The translations under genes and the position numbers were made by a program. The notes under the pieces were generated by a model. That model saw only the letters and a program-made list of their open reading frames with translations, was not told where the DNA came from and ran no database searches. Of a stretch of DNA of 64,000 bases, positions 47,646 through 57,376 are shown piece by piece. Source of the DNA: Planctomyces sp. (lineage in GTDB: Bacteria; Planctomycetota; Planctomycetia; Planctomycetales; Planctomycetaceae); the NCBI GenBank assembly GCA_019636235.1, contig JAHBXW010000008.1, forward strand, positions 141,387 through 205,386, read 5' to 3'. Each line of letters starts with the position of its first letter. Within the stretch, counting starts at the first letter, position 1.

Positions 47646-49022
47646 ATGGCGGACGACAGGCCGATCGATCTGCTGCTCGTCGAAGATGACGAGGGCTTCC
47701 GGGAAACCGCCGCCGAATGGATGGCCCGCAACGGGCTGCGTGTCACGCAGGCGGGTTGCGGCGCCGAGGCGCTCGAAGCTCATTCCCGGCGGCACTTCGA
47801 CGTCGCCATCGTCGATATGAACATGCCGGGCATGTCGGGGCTGGAACTGATGGACCGGCTCCGCGACGCCGGCCACGAAACGCAGATCATCATCCTGACC
47901 GGTCAGGCGACGATTGAGAACGCCGTCGCCGCCATGAAGCTCGGCGCCTGCGACTATCTCACCAAGCCCTTCGCGCTTGCCGAACTGGAGCGCCGCGTCC
48001 GCATGGCCGCCGACCGGCTCCGCCTGCAGAAGGAGAACCGGCAGCTCAAGGAACTCGTCCGCCGTCAGCGGCCGGCCACCAGGATCATCGGCTCGTCCGC
48101 TGCCATGCAGGAGGTCCTGCGGCTCATCGACCGCGTCGCGCCTACCCACCGCTCGGTCCTGATCCAGGGGGAAAGCGGGACCGGCAAGGAACTCGTGGCC
48201 CGCGCCATCCAGGAACGCAGCCTCCGCGCGGAGCGGCCCTTTGTGACGATCAACTGTGCCGCTTTGCCCGATACGCTGGTCGAAAGCGAACTCTTTGGTC
48301 ACGAGAAGGGCTCGTTCACCGGCGCCACGGCCCAGAAGCCCGGGCTGTTCGAAATCGCGGACGGCGGCACGCTGTTCATCGATGAGATCGGCGAGTTGCC
48401 TTCGGCGCTGCAGCCCAAGCTGCTCCGCGTGCTGGAGGACGGATCGTTCCGCCGCGTGGGGGCGCATCAGGAGCGGCGCGTCGACGTGCGGTTGATCGCC
48501 GCCACGAACCGGGATCTGCGGACGGAAGTCGCCGAGGGGCGGTTTCGCGAGGACCTGTACTACCGCATCAACGTCATCACCGTGCACCTGCCGCCGCTCC
48601 GCCAGCGGGAAGGGGACGTGGCGCTGTTGCTGGAACATCTGCTGCAGCCGGGCTGGGAAATCGAGCCCGAAGCGCGGACGTTGCTGGATCGCTACCGCTG
48701 GCCGGGCAATGTGCGGCAGCTGATCAATGTGCTGGATCGGGCGACGATTCTCGCCGACGACCGGACGATCACCATCGATGACCTCCCGCAGGAGCTGCTG
48801 CAGGCGGCGCCATCGGCGGACGGGCCGGCCGAGGCCCAGGATCGGGACGAGGACGACCTGGCGTCGATCGAGCGGGCGCACATCGTCGCGATCCTGGAGA
48901 AGGAACGCGGCAACAAGGCCCGTGCGGCTCGGGCGCTGGGAATCCACCGCCGCAAGCTGTACCGGCTGATTCAGCGGTATGGCATTGAGTCGGCCGAAAC
49001 GCCCGCTGCCGCGGCGGAGTAG
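47646..49022 (+). CDS. NtrC-family sigma-54-dependent response regulator
   Basis: The 458-residue protein has a receiver domain (about 8-120; phospho-acceptor Asp57 in IVDMNMPG, Lys in [10 protein letters not shown]), an AAA+ domain (about 140-375; Walker A GESGTGKE, sigma-54 contact loop GSFTGA, a Ser variant of GAFTGA, Walker [15 protein letters not shown]-finger region RWPGNVRQL) and a Fis-type helix-turn-helix ([19 protein letters not shown], near 425-445). It activates RNA polymerase with sigma-54 after phosphorylation. ATG 47646 is preferred; GTG 47643 precedes it. The kinase gene follows by 45 bp. Confidence 0.95.
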   Translation: MADDRPIDLLLVEDDEGFRETAAEWMARNGLRVTQAGCGAEALEAHSRRHFDVAIVDMNMPGMSGLELMDRLRDAGHETQIIILTGQATIENAVAAMKLGACDYLTKPFALAELERRVRMAADRLRLQKENRQLKELVRRQRPATRIIGSSAAMQEVLRLIDRVAPTHRSVLIQGESGTGKELVARAIQERSLRAERPFVTINCAALPDTLVESELFGHEKGSFTGATAQKPGLFEIADGGTLFIDEIGELPSALQPKLLRVLEDGSFRRVGAHQERRVDVRLIAATNRDLRTEVAEGRFREDLYYRINVITVHLPPLRQREGDVALLLEHLLQPGWEIEPEARTLLDRYRWPGNVRQLINVLDRATILADDRTITIDDLPQELLQAAPSADGPAEAQDRDEDDLASIERAHIVAILEKERGNKARAARALGIHRRKLYRLIQRYGIESAETPAAAAE

Positions 49023-49067
49023 GCGAGTTTCCCCGCGCGGCCCACCTCGCATCCCCGATCCCCCCGC

Positions 49068-50237
49068 ATGCATCCCGACCGCCTGTTCGAGCGCTACGCG
49101 GAACTGCAGCGCTATGTCGGCTGGAGCGACGCCCAGGCCGGACTGGTGGCCTCCTTGCGGGAACGGCTCGAGCCGTCGTTCCCCGCGCTGGTCGAGGACT
49201 TCTACGCGGAAATCGAATGCCATCCCGCGGCCATGCGGGTCATCACCGGCGGGCCGGAACAGATTCAGAGGCTGAAGGGGACGCTGGTGCACTGGCTGCG
49301 GGAACTGTTCTCCGGCCGGTACGACGCCGACTACGTCGCGCGTCGCTGGCGGATCGGTTACCGGCACGTCGAGATCGGCCTCGACCAGGTGTTCACGAAC
49401 GTCGCCCTGTCGCGGCTGCGGGCCGGACTGGTCGACGCGCTGGAACGCGGCTGGGACGGCCCGCCCGAAGACCTGTTGCGGGCGCAGCGATCGCTGAACA
49501 CGCTGATCGATCTCGATCTCGCGCTGATCGAAGACGCCTATCAAACGGAATTCGCGCAGCGCCAGCAGGCGGCCGAGCGGCTGGCCCTGATCGGACAGGT
49601 GGCGGGCGGGGTGGCGCATGAGCTTCGCAACCCGCTGAACGTCATCCGCACGTCGGCGTTTTATCTGTTGAACGCCCGCCAGCCGCCGCCGGAGAAAGTG
49701 CGGACGCACCTCGAACGGATCGAGCGGCAGGTGGGGCTGGCCGACGGCGTCATCGTCTCGCTCGTGAACTTCGCCCGGATGGGCGCGCCCGAACGCGCGC
49801 CGGTCGACGTGCTGCAGTTGGTCCGCAGCACGCTCGAGACCCGCGAGCTGCCGGCCGGCGTGCGGACGGTCGTGGATTGTCCGGACGGACTCCCGCAGGC
49901 GCTGGTCGACGCCAGCCAACTGCGGATCGTGCTGGACAATCTGGTGCGCAACGCCTGCGAGGCGATGCCGGAGGGGGGCGTGCTGACGCTGCGGGGCGCG
50001 GCGTTTAGCGAGTTTGTCGACCTGTCGGTGTCGGACACCGGGAAGGGCATGGAACCCGGGACGCTGGCGCGGGTCATGGAGCCGTTCTTCTCGACCAAGG
50101 CGCGGGGGATGGGACTGGGTCTGCCGATGGCGAAGGCGATCGTCGAAAAGAACGGCGGACGGCTTTCAGCGGCCAGCACGCCGGGGGAGGGCGCGACGTT
50201 CACTGTGCGACTCCAGACGCCCGGCCGGACAAGATGA
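49068..50237 (+). CDS. Globin-coupled sensor histidine kinase
   Basis: The 389-residue kinase has no membrane helix. Its first 150 or so residues look like a globin-sensor (protoglobin) domain: LRERLEPSFPALVEDFY, FSGRYDADYVARRWRIGYRH with His100 in the R-I-x-x-x-H-x-x-I-G-L pattern of haem-proximal His, then a C-terminal helical linker. The HisKA domain follows with H184 in AHELRNPLNVI. The ATPase domain has DNLVRNACEAM (N box), SDTGKGME (G1) and GMGLGLPMAKAIVEKNGG (G2). A cytoplasmic gas or redox sensor acting on the response regulator just upstream is the likely role. Confidence 0.88.
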   Translation: MHPDRLFERYAELQRYVGWSDAQAGLVASLRERLEPSFPALVEDFYAEIECHPAAMRVITGGPEQIQRLKGTLVHWLRELFSGRYDADYVARRWRIGYRHVEIGLDQVFTNVALSRLRAGLVDALERGWDGPPEDLLRAQRSLNTLIDLDLALIEDAYQTEFAQRQQAAERLALIGQVAGGVAHELRNPLNVIRTSAFYLLNARQPPPEKVRTHLERIERQVGLADGVIVSLVNFARMGAPERAPVDVLQLVRSTLETRELPAGVRTVVDCPDGLPQALVDASQLRIVLDNLVRNACEAMPEGGVLTLRGAAFSEFVDLSVSDTGKGMEPGTLARVMEPFFSTKARGMGLGLPMAKAIVEKNGGRLSAASTPGEGATFTVRLQTPGRTR

Positions 50238-50384
50238 CTGACGGCCGCGTGTGAATCGATCGCAAACGGCCAGGGGGCGGCGAAACGGTCGCAAGGGTGT
50301 GCTTCAGGCGGCCGCGTGATACGCTCGAATCAGTCGGTCGCCCGGCATTGCCGCGACCGCGTCCACGTCTCCAGGCGACCCGCC

Positions 50385-50915
50385 ATGTTCGACCTTCGAC
50401 CGCTGTTCGTCGCGCTGCTGCTCGCCGGATCCCTCGCCGGCTGCAAACAGGCCAACGACCCCGAGCCCCCGCCGAACGCGCCGGCCGGTCCCGAGGAACC
50501 CGCGCAGGCCGCGGCCCCCACCCAGACGGGCGGGCTCCTCGAACGCCTGACGACGACGATGGTCGACAAGCAGCAGGCCCTCGCGGACAACCCCGATCTG
50601 GTGGTCCTCGAGAAGAACGTTTTCTCGGTGACGGACCCGATCACCTACGCCGGCAAGGCCTATTTCTCCACCGTTTCGCAGGTGCAGATGGCCGCCATCA
50701 AACAGTGGGTCGACGGGCACGAAATCCTCAATGACCGGCTGCCGACGTTCGAGGAGGTCGACCAGATGCTGAAGCAGCAGGGCATCAGGCTGCAGGGGCT
50801 GTATCGCTGGCAGAAGTATGGTTACGACGCGACGGACGGTTCGATTTCAATCCTGGAGGACGCGGAGTACAAGCGCTCGGAGCGGGAGAAGGCGGGGCTG
50901 CCGCCGGAGGAGTGA
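50385..50915 (+). CDS. Lipoprotein of unknown function
   Basis: The 176-residue product has a lipoprotein signal: FVALLLAGSLAGCKQ with LAGC lipobox, so Cys24 or nearby would be lipidated. A Pro/Ala-rich linker of about 40 residues follows. A compact domain then contains KNVFSVTDPITYAGKAYFSTVSQVQMAAIKQWVDGHEI and GIRLQGLYRWQKYGYDATDGSISILE. This looks like an alpha/beta domain of a conserved planctomycete lipoprotein; no function can be given. It converges with the Ser/Thr kinase gene with 6 bp between. Confidence 0.8.
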   Translation: MFDLRPLFVALLLAGSLAGCKQANDPEPPPNAPAGPEEPAQAAAPTQTGGLLERLTTTMVDKQQALADNPDLVVLEKNVFSVTDPITYAGKAYFSTVSQVQMAAIKQWVDGHEILNDRLPTFEEVDQMLKQQGIRLQGLYRWQKYGYDATDGSISILEDAEYKRSEREKAGLPPEE

Positions 50916-50921
50916 GGCGGT

Positions 50922-53168
50922 TCAGCGGGGGCGGGAGGCGTCGTCCCGGACGACCCTCAACAGGGCGGCGATGTCCTCGCGGAGCTCGCGGAACACGGCG
51001 AACGCGCCGACGAATCCGGCCAGCCCGCCCGCGGCCGCGGCGATGAGCGCGGGACGGGCCTCGGAACCGGTCGTCGTCAGCACGGTCACGGCCAGCAGCG
51101 GCACCGCGGCGGCCAGCATCAGTGCGGCCTCGGACCACTGGCGCAGCGACCGCAGCTCGACCGCATCCTCGGCCCGCGAGGGATCGGACAGGTCCAGCAG
51201 CCGCGGGTAGTAGACGCGCGTCCCCAGCCAGCTCAGCGTGAAGAACGGGTAGACGGCGGCCACCAGCCCGCACAGCGTCAGCGACACCAGGAAATGGACG
51301 TGGACGGAGAACGGCACGTCCCCGGAAAGCTGGCGGAGGACCAGCGGATAGGCGAAGCCGGCGACGATCCACAGCGTCAGGCACACGCCGCCGGCGTAGA
51401 CGCCTCCGAGCAGAGCGCGGCGGCGGACGGGGCGATCAGCGGACCGGCCCCGTTTGACCGCTGGAAACACGCCCCGCATGCAGGCCAACGCCCAGGCCAG
51501 CCCCAGTGGGAACGCGACGGCGTTGATCGTCGACTGGATCCGCCAGAAATGCGGCTCCGATCCGGGCAGCCGCTGGATGATTTCGCGGTGGTTGTACCAC
51601 AGGTTGAACAGGGCGGCGACAATGTTCCACACGAGGACGCCGGCGATGGCCGCCAGCACGGGCGCCCGCGCGATGAGTCGTTTCAGAGGACGCCCGTTGC
51701 CGTGGAGCAGTTCCCAGCCGCGCGGGTCGAGGCAGAGTTCCAGCCGCCGCGCGAGTTCCTCGCCATTGGCGAATCGGACCTCGGGATCGGCGGCGAGGCA
51801 CGTTTCGAGGACGTGCTGCAGCGGGGCGCCGCCGGGGGGCAGGGAGTCGGCCGGGGGGGCGGGGCGATCCGACTGCCGACGGGCAATCATGGCGGCGACG
51901 GTGGCGTTCCAGTTTTCAGCGACGCGTTCGTCGCGAAACGGGCGGTCGCCGTGGAGGAGTTCCCAGAGAACGGTGGCGACTGAATAGAGATCGCTGCGGC
52001 CGTCGAGGGAGTCGGCCTGGCGGGGGAAATCGGGGTGGCAGGCTTCGAGTTGCTCGGGCGACATGTAGGCCAGGCTGCCGCCGAAATAAGCGGCGGGCGC
52101 CGAACCGCTGACTTCGGCGGCGAAACTGATGTTGAAATCGGCCAGTCGCGGCGCGCCGTCGCCGGCCAGGAGCACGTTGGCCGGTTTGATGTCGCGATGC
52201 AGGACTCCCTTGCGGTGCGCGTAGTCGAGCGCGCGGGCCAGCCGCACGCCGATGCGGCAGACGCAATCCGCCCACGGGACGCCCGGCGCCAAATCAGTCC
52301 AGCCGGCGGGCAGGCGGTCCTGTTCTCCCCGGCTGGCGAGCGCTTCGCGGACCGCCGCCAGCAGCAGCGTTTCGGTCCGCTCCGCGGGGACCGTTTCGCG
52401 AACCTTCGCGACGACCGCCTGCAGCGTCCCGCCGGGAACATACTGCATGTACAGCAGCCGCAATCCCTGCTGGGGGATGATCCGCTGGTCGAACACGCGA
52501 ACGATGTGATCGTGGTCGAGCTGGGCGAGCGTCTGCGGTTCGCGGCTGTGGTCGGCGGAGAGCTTGAGGGCGACAAGCCGCTGCATGGACCGCTGGCGGG
52601 CGAGGAAGACGCGTGCGAAGGCGCCGGCGCCGAGCAGGGTCAGAAGGTCGAAGTCGTCGAGCGCGTCGCCGGGTTGGAACTGTTCGAGCTGGCGTCGGAT
52701 TTCGCGGGCCTGGGGGACACGGCGGGACTCGGTCCGGCTGGCGCTGTCCCCCAGAAGCCTGGCGAGGGCGTCGGCGGCTCGTGGGAAGCGGTCACGGTAT
52801 TCGCGGAGGTCGACGTCGTCTCCGGCCTGGCGGCGGAGAAGGCACTCCTCGAACAGCAGGTCCGTCGTCACGACCGGTTCGAGCTGGGGGAACTCGGCGA
52901 GATAATCCTCGACGCGCCTTGGCAGCCGGTTGTGGGTCCAGCGGTATTCGAGGTCGACCTTGACGAGTTCCGCGAGGAGTTCGAGCTGCAGCGGCGGCGT
53001 GCCCTGGTCGGGGAGAAAGCCGGCAAGTTCGGGAGCGGCGGCCAGACCCTGGAGGGCGGCTTCCCAGGCATCGACGAAGCGGTCCAGCGTCTGGGAGAGC
53101 AGCGACCAGGACTTTCCTCCATGGTCGAGGGAGAGGACGGTCGGGTCGTAAGTCGAGTCCGCGGGCAT
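50922..53168 (-). CDS. Hanks-type Ser/Thr kinase with multi-pass membrane tail and DFN motif
   Basis: The 748-residue product has an N-terminal region (about 1-165) of helical character, then a kinase domain (about 172-450): glycine loop LLGAGAFARVF, Lys202 in VALKLS, catalytic HRDIKPANVLL with Asp326. The metal-binding motif is DFN (344-346) instead of DFG, followed by GGSLAYMSPEQLEA. The residues needed for phosphotransfer (Lys, Asp, Asn, Asp) are present, so the kinase is probably active. The C-terminal third has four to six membrane segments (including VLAAIAGVLVWNIVAALF and FLVSLTLCGLVAAVYPFF). It shares no adjacency with the other kinase in the window. Confidence 0.9.
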   Translation of the reverse strand: MPADSTYDPTVLSLDHGGKSWSLLSQTLDRFVDAWEAALQGLAAAPELAGFLPDQGTPPLQLELLAELVKVDLEYRWTHNRLPRRVEDYLAEFPQLEPVVTTDLLFEECLLRRQAGDDVDLREYRDRFPRAADALARLLGDSASRTESRRVPQAREIRRQLEQFQPGDALDDFDLLTLLGAGAFARVFLARQRSMQRLVALKLSADHSREPQTLAQLDHDHIVRVFDQRIIPQQGLRLLYMQYVPGGTLQAVVAKVRETVPAERTETLLLAAVREALASRGEQDRLPAGWTDLAPGVPWADCVCRIGVRLARALDYAHRKGVLHRDIKPANVLLAGDGAPRLADFNISFAAEVSGSAPAAYFGGSLAYMSPEQLEACHPDFPRQADSLDGRSDLYSVATVLWELLHGDRPFRDERVAENWNATVAAMIARRQSDRPAPPADSLPPGGAPLQHVLETCLAADPEVRFANGEELARRLELCLDPRGWELLHGNGRPLKRLIARAPVLAAIAGVLVWNIVAALFNLWYNHREIIQRLPGSEPHFWRIQSTINAVAFPLGLAWALACMRGVFPAVKRGRSADRPVRRRALLGGVYAGGVCLTLWIVAGFAYPLVLRQLSGDVPFSVHVHFLVSLTLCGLVAAVYPFFTLSWLGTRVYYPRLLDLSDPSRAEDAVELRSLRQWSEAALMLAAAVPLLAVTVLTTTGSEARPALIAAAAGGLAGFVGAFAVFRELREDIAALLRVVRDDASRPR

Positions 53169-53271
53169 GGGAGAATCGTCGTCCCGCGGGGGCCGCGCGC
53201 CAAGAATGCGCGGCTGGCCTGGCCCGGCGGGCGCCACGGGGAAGCGAATGACGGGGAGCGGGAAACGGAGA

Positions 53272-53301
53272 AGCCCGGCGCTGGAGACCAGGCCGGGCTT
53301 C
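53272..53301 (-). terminator. Hairpin terminator after the Gly-rich secreted protein gene
   Basis: AAGCCCGGC (53272-53280) and GCCGGGCTT (53293-53301) form a 9-bp stem, extended by CTGG/CCAG inside. On the minus strand it is followed by CTCCGTTTCC, a weak T-rich tail. It lies between the Gly-rich gene stop (53338) and the next minus-strand start (53168). Confidence 0.55.
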
Positions 53302-53337
53302 AAAATCACTCAGACGCGTTCAGCGAGGCGAAGCGGA

Positions 53338-54201
53338 TCAGGCGCCTTCGGTCTGCGGACGCCGGGGACGGTTTTCGCCGCCGCCCTGTCCACGACCGCC
53401 GCCTTGGCCGCGGCCGCCCTGGCCGCCGAATCCGCCGCGACCACGAAGCTGGGCCACGTCGAACTCCTTGCCCTTCATCTCGGTGTACTTGTCCTTCTGC
53501 TCCTGGGTGAGGACGGCCAGCGCCTTCTCATCGCGCTCACGGCCGAGGGTCTGCATGCGCTCGCGGGCTTCCGCGCCGCCGCCCTGGCCAAAGCCGCCGC
53601 CTTCCCGCAGAGCCGTCATGTACTCGCGGTTGACTTCCTGCAGCTTCTCCTTCTGCTCGTCCGTGATGTCGAGCGCCTTGGCGAGTTCGTCGCCCTGGAG
53701 CGCCTGGACGCCTTGAGCCTGGAGAGCGATCTGGTCAAGCCGCTTCAGCTGTTCGGCGGAAACGATTTCCGCCAGCTTCGGCTTGTACTCGTCCGTGACC
53801 TTGGCGATCGCGGCGCGCATTTCCTCGCCGCGACGCTGAAGTTCCTCAGGGCTGGGGCGTTCGCCGCCGCCCTGGCCGCGACCGCCGCCGAAGCCAGCGC
53901 CGCGGGGCATCGCTTCACGCCGGGCTTCGCCGTAGGCGGTCGCCAGGTCCGAAGCCTTCTTCGCCGTTTCCTCGTCGAGCCCCAGGTCCTTCTGGACCGC
54001 TTCGTTGCCGACCAGCGAAATCGCGTCCTGCTGCATGCCGAAGCCGCCGCCGAACCCGCCGCCAAATCCACCGCGGCCTCCCTGGCCTCCCTGGCCGCCG
54101 CCACGCCGCCCGCCCTCCTGGGCGAATGCCGGACTCATTGCGACGCATACCGTCAACGCCGCCACTCCTGCGGCGCCCAGAAACCGTAACCCTCGTTGCA
54201 T
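53338..54201 (-). CDS. Secreted Gly-rich, helical protein
   Basis: The 287-residue product has a signal peptide (GAAGVAALTVCVAMSPAFA, cleavage after AFA) and a Gly/Gln/Arg-rich start (RRGGGQGGQGGRGGFGGGF), a helical centre of about 170 residues with LGLDEETAKKASDLATAYGE, IVSAEQLKRLDQIALQAQG and LDITDEQKEKLQEVNREYM, and a Gly/Arg-rich end. The helical centre recalls Spy/CpxP-like periplasmic folds (the repeated EQ-KL-EI helices), a weak match. Low-complexity ends suggest a flexible envelope protein. GGGGGAG precedes the ATG at 54201. Confidence 0.75.
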   Translation of the reverse strand: MQRGLRFLGAAGVAALTVCVAMSPAFAQEGGRRGGGQGGQGGRGGFGGGFGGGFGMQQDAISLVGNEAVQKDLGLDEETAKKASDLATAYGEARREAMPRGAGFGGGRGQGGGERPSPEELQRRGEEMRAAIAKVTDEYKPKLAEIVSAEQLKRLDQIALQAQGVQALQGDELAKALDITDEQKEKLQEVNREYMTALREGGGFGQGGGAEARERMQTLGRERDEKALAVLTQEQKDKYTEMKGKEFDVAQLRGRGGFGGQGGRGQGGGRGQGGGENRPRRPQTEGA

Positions 54202-54360
54202 TGGAGACTCCCCCTCGTCTGGTCTATCGCGAAACGGACACCGAGCGCCCGGACTGGGAACGCCCACTGCTGTAACCCCGCATCCGCCGGAAAGTCCCGC
54301 GAAGAGACGCGATTTTCTTGCGGCTCCTCGACCCGGTCCCTCCGCGAGTCCTCCAGACTC

Positions 54361-56505
54361 TCAGAACTTCGGGTCCATCCCGAAGACTCGCACCAGAAAC
54401 GCCAACTGGTCCCCCACCTCCTCAATCACCTTCGCCGTGGGCTTTCCCGCCCCGTGGCCAGCCCGCGTCTCGATCCGGATCAACACCGGGTCCGAACCGG
54501 AATGCGCCTGCTGCAGCGCCGCCGCGAACTTGAAGCTGTGACCCGGAACGACCCGATCATCGGTGTCGGCCGTGGTGATCAACGTCGGCGGGTACTGCGT
54601 GCCCGGCTTGAGGTTGTGATACGGAGAATACTTCCGCAGCGCTTCAAATTGCTCCGGATCGTCCGCACTCCCGTAGTCGTCCACCCAGAACCGCCCCGCC
54701 GTGAACTTGTGAAACCGCAGCATGTCCATCACGCCGACCGCCGGCAGGCAGGCCCCGAACAGGTCCGGCCGCTGGGTCATGCAGGCCCCCACCAGCAGCC
54801 CGCCGTTGCTGCCCCCCTGGATCGCCAGCCGCGTCGATGACGTGTATTTCTCGTTGATCAGCCACTCGGCGGCGGCGATGAAGTCATCGAACACGTTCTG
54901 CTTGTTGAGCTTCGTCCCCCCCTGATGCCACTCCTCGCCGTATTCCCCCCCGCCGCGGAGGTTGGCGACCGCGAACACGCCTCCCATCTCCATCCAGGCC
55001 ACGCGGCTGATGGAAAACGAGGGCGTGAGCGGAATGTTGAACCCGCCGTAGCCGTACAACAGGGTCGGATTCGAGCCGTCGAGCTGCAGCCCCTTTTTGT
55101 GGGAGATGAACATCGGAATGCGGGTGCCGTCTTTGCTGGTGTAGAACACCTGGCGGACTTCGTAGGCGTCCGGGTCGATGTCGACATTCGCGCGGCGCAG
55201 CAGCCGGCTTTCTCCGGTAACAAGGTCGTACCGGAAGATGCTGGGCGGCGTGGCGAAGCTGGAAAACGAATAGAACGTTTCCGTCTCGGTGCGTTTGCCC
55301 CCGAAACCCGAAGCCGTGCCGATGCCGGGAAACTCGACATTGCGGACCAGCTTGCCATCCAACCCGAACAGGCTGACCTGAGTGCGGGCGTCCTTCAGCG
55401 ACTTGACGACGAACAGATTCCCGACGAGGCCGACATCGGTGATCGGCTCCGGCTGCTGGGGGATGATTTCCCGCCAGTGTTCGCGTTCGGGGCGGCGGGT
55501 GTCGATGGCGATCACGCGCTTGCGGGGCGCGTCGACGTCCGTCTTAAAATAGAAGAGCGCCCCATCGTTGCCGACGAACGAGAACTCGTGATCGAAGTTG
55601 TCGATCAGCTCGATGGGCATCCCGTAGGGCTCGAGCAGATCCTTGTAGAAGATGCGGTACTTGTCGTCGGTCCCCTTCCAGACGGTGATGATCAGATAGC
55701 GGCCGTCTTCGGTGACCTCGCAGCCGTAGCCCCATTCCGGCTCGTCCGGCCGGCGGAACACGAGCACGTCCTCGGACTGCGGGCGGCCGACGCGGTGATA
55801 GAAGATCTTCTGATGCAGGTTCAGGCTCTGAAACTGCTGTCCCTCCTGCGGCTCATCGAACCGGGCATAGAAGAAGCCCTGGCTGTCCGCGGTCCAGGCC
55901 GGGGAGTTGAACTTGATCCAGTTGAGTTCCTCGGGGAGCAGTTCGCCGGATTCGATATTCAGGATCCGCCACTTCCGCCAGTCCGACCCGCCGTCCTGGA
56001 TGCCGTAGGCGAGAAGCCGGCCGTCGTCGCTGAATTCGAGCCCGTCCAGCGCGATGGTGCCATCTTCCGACCACGTGTTGGGGTCGATCAGCACGCGCGG
56101 CTCGGCGTCCAGCGCGTCCTGGACGTACAGGACAAACTGGTTCTGCAGGCCGTCGTTCTTCAAAAAGTAATAGCGGCCGCCGGCCTTGAATGGCGTTGAG
56201 AACTTCTCGTAGTTCCAAAGCTTCGTGAGCCGGTCCTGCAGCGGCTTGCGCTGGGGGATGCTTTCCAGGAAGGCGAATGTGACTTTGTTCTGCGCCTCGA
56301 CCCAGGCGGCGACATCCTCTGAGGTGCGGACGTCGTCCTCCAGCCAGCGGAACGGGTCGGCGACCTGGACGCCGTGATAGTCGTCGACGTGGTCGATGGC
56401 CTTCGTGGCCGGGGGCTTCGTGTCGAGAGCGGCAGCGAATCCGGCGGTCATGGCCATGCTGAGAAGGGCGGCTGCGGTCACAATCGTCCGTGCATCGAAA
56501 CGCAT
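54361..56505 (-). CDS. Secreted prolyl oligopeptidase (S9A family)
   Basis: This 714-residue enzyme cleaves short peptides after proline. A signal peptide (VTAAALLSMAMTAGFAAALD) is followed by an N-terminal segment KAIDHVDDYHGVQVADPFRWLEDD, a seven-bladed propeller (about 90-430) and the alpha/beta-hydrolase catalytic domain. The triad is visible as Ser566 in GGSNGGLL, Asp near 649 in DTDDRVVP and His684 in AGHGAGK. The length is standard. The mature enzyme is likely periplasmic. The Gly-rich gene lies 160 bp downstream on the same strand. Confidence 0.95.
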   Translation of the reverse strand: MRFDARTIVTAAALLSMAMTAGFAAALDTKPPATKAIDHVDDYHGVQVADPFRWLEDDVRTSEDVAAWVEAQNKVTFAFLESIPQRKPLQDRLTKLWNYEKFSTPFKAGGRYYFLKNDGLQNQFVLYVQDALDAEPRVLIDPNTWSEDGTIALDGLEFSDDGRLLAYGIQDGGSDWRKWRILNIESGELLPEELNWIKFNSPAWTADSQGFFYARFDEPQEGQQFQSLNLHQKIFYHRVGRPQSEDVLVFRRPDEPEWGYGCEVTEDGRYLIITVWKGTDDKYRIFYKDLLEPYGMPIELIDNFDHEFSFVGNDGALFYFKTDVDAPRKRVIAIDTRRPEREHWREIIPQQPEPITDVGLVGNLFVVKSLKDARTQVSLFGLDGKLVRNVEFPGIGTASGFGGKRTETETFYSFSSFATPPSIFRYDLVTGESRLLRRANVDIDPDAYEVRQVFYTSKDGTRIPMFISHKKGLQLDGSNPTLLYGYGGFNIPLTPSFSISRVAWMEMGGVFAVANLRGGGEYGEEWHQGGTKLNKQNVFDDFIAAAEWLINEKYTSSTRLAIQGGSNGGLLVGACMTQRPDLFGACLPAVGVMDMLRFHKFTAGRFWVDDYGSADDPEQFEALRKYSPYHNLKPGTQYPPTLITTADTDDRVVPGHSFKFAAALQQAHSGSDPVLIRIETRAGHGAGKPTAKVIEEVGDQLAFLVRVFGMDPKF

Positions 56506-56667
56506 GCTGGCATCCTGTGAACTGAAATCGAACGGTGCGCTGGCGGCGAGGATCCGGAGTCGGCCCCGCCGCGGCTCGCGAGCGCATCAAGGGTATCCGG
56601 AGCGGGACCGGGTTGCACTCCCGCCGGACGTCGGCGAGGATTTCCGCGGGTCTTCTGGAGCGCTGCG

Positions 56668-57162
56668 ATGGGCGAGGGCAATTCCCGCAGCGGGCGAACG
56701 TCGAACCGCCGGCCATTGTCGGGCGACGCCGCGATGGCGGTCGTGGCGGGGATCGCATTGATCGCCTGGGGCTCGGTTTGGATGGCGGACTCGTTGTGGT
56801 TCCTCACATACGCGGAGCGGTCGCTGGCGGACGTGGTGAACAGTTCCGAGGAGTGGCCGGACGGGCCGCGGACGATGGCCTCGTACCGCGCCCGGGGCGC
56901 GCCGAAGCGGACGGACCTCCCCTGGCATGCTCTGGGATCCGCTGACGGAATCCAGGTTCTGATGGATCCCCGGGATCCTGCGAACCTGCGGTTCGGAAGC
57001 GCCGCCTCGCTGCTGTTCCTGCCGGCGGTCGTGCTGATGCTGGGAGGCGCCCTGTTCGCGATCGGCGTGCACCGTCGGCATCGTCGCGGGAAGTGGTTCC
57101 GGCCCGATCCGGACGAACGGGATCCGAGATACGTGGTGCGGTTGCCGAGCTGGTTGAGGTGA
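56668..57162 (+). CDS. DUF3592-like two-helix membrane protein
   Basis: The 164-residue product has two transmembrane helices (AVVAGIALIAWGSVWMAD near 23-40 and LLFLPAVVLMLGGALFAIGVH near 115-135) around a periplasmic-type region. The phrase VLMDPRDPANLRFGSAAS resembles the VxYDPxNPxxARF motif of DUF3592 proteins. Both N- and C-terminal ends are Arg-rich and probably cytoplasmic. A GGAG ribosome site is in place before ATG 56668. The function is unknown. Confidence 0.75.
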   Translation: MGEGNSRSGRTSNRRPLSGDAAMAVVAGIALIAWGSVWMADSLWFLTYAERSLADVVNSSEEWPDGPRTMASYRARGAPKRTDLPWHALGSADGIQVLMDPRDPANLRFGSAASLLFLPAVVLMLGGALFAIGVHRRHRRGKWFRPDPDERDPRYVVRLPSWLR

Positions 57163-57376
57163 AGCCCACTGGCCTCGCGCGACGTCGCCGCCTGTGCGAT
57201 CCTTGCTGCCCGGCGAGACGGCCGTTACATTTCAGACATCCTGTCTCGATTTTCTGAAACCATCTCATCCACGGCGGGATGAGGCTCGTTGCGAGTTTCG
57301 GCAAAGTGCTCTGCCGCACGATCCCGAGCATCGTGGAGCGTGCGGATCGCGGATCAGATTCTCCAGGAGGTCGACC

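Noticed and set aside
47496..49919. Long minus-strand open frame of about 800 codons
   Set aside because: It mirrors the response regulator and histidine kinase genes, which carry full sets of motifs.
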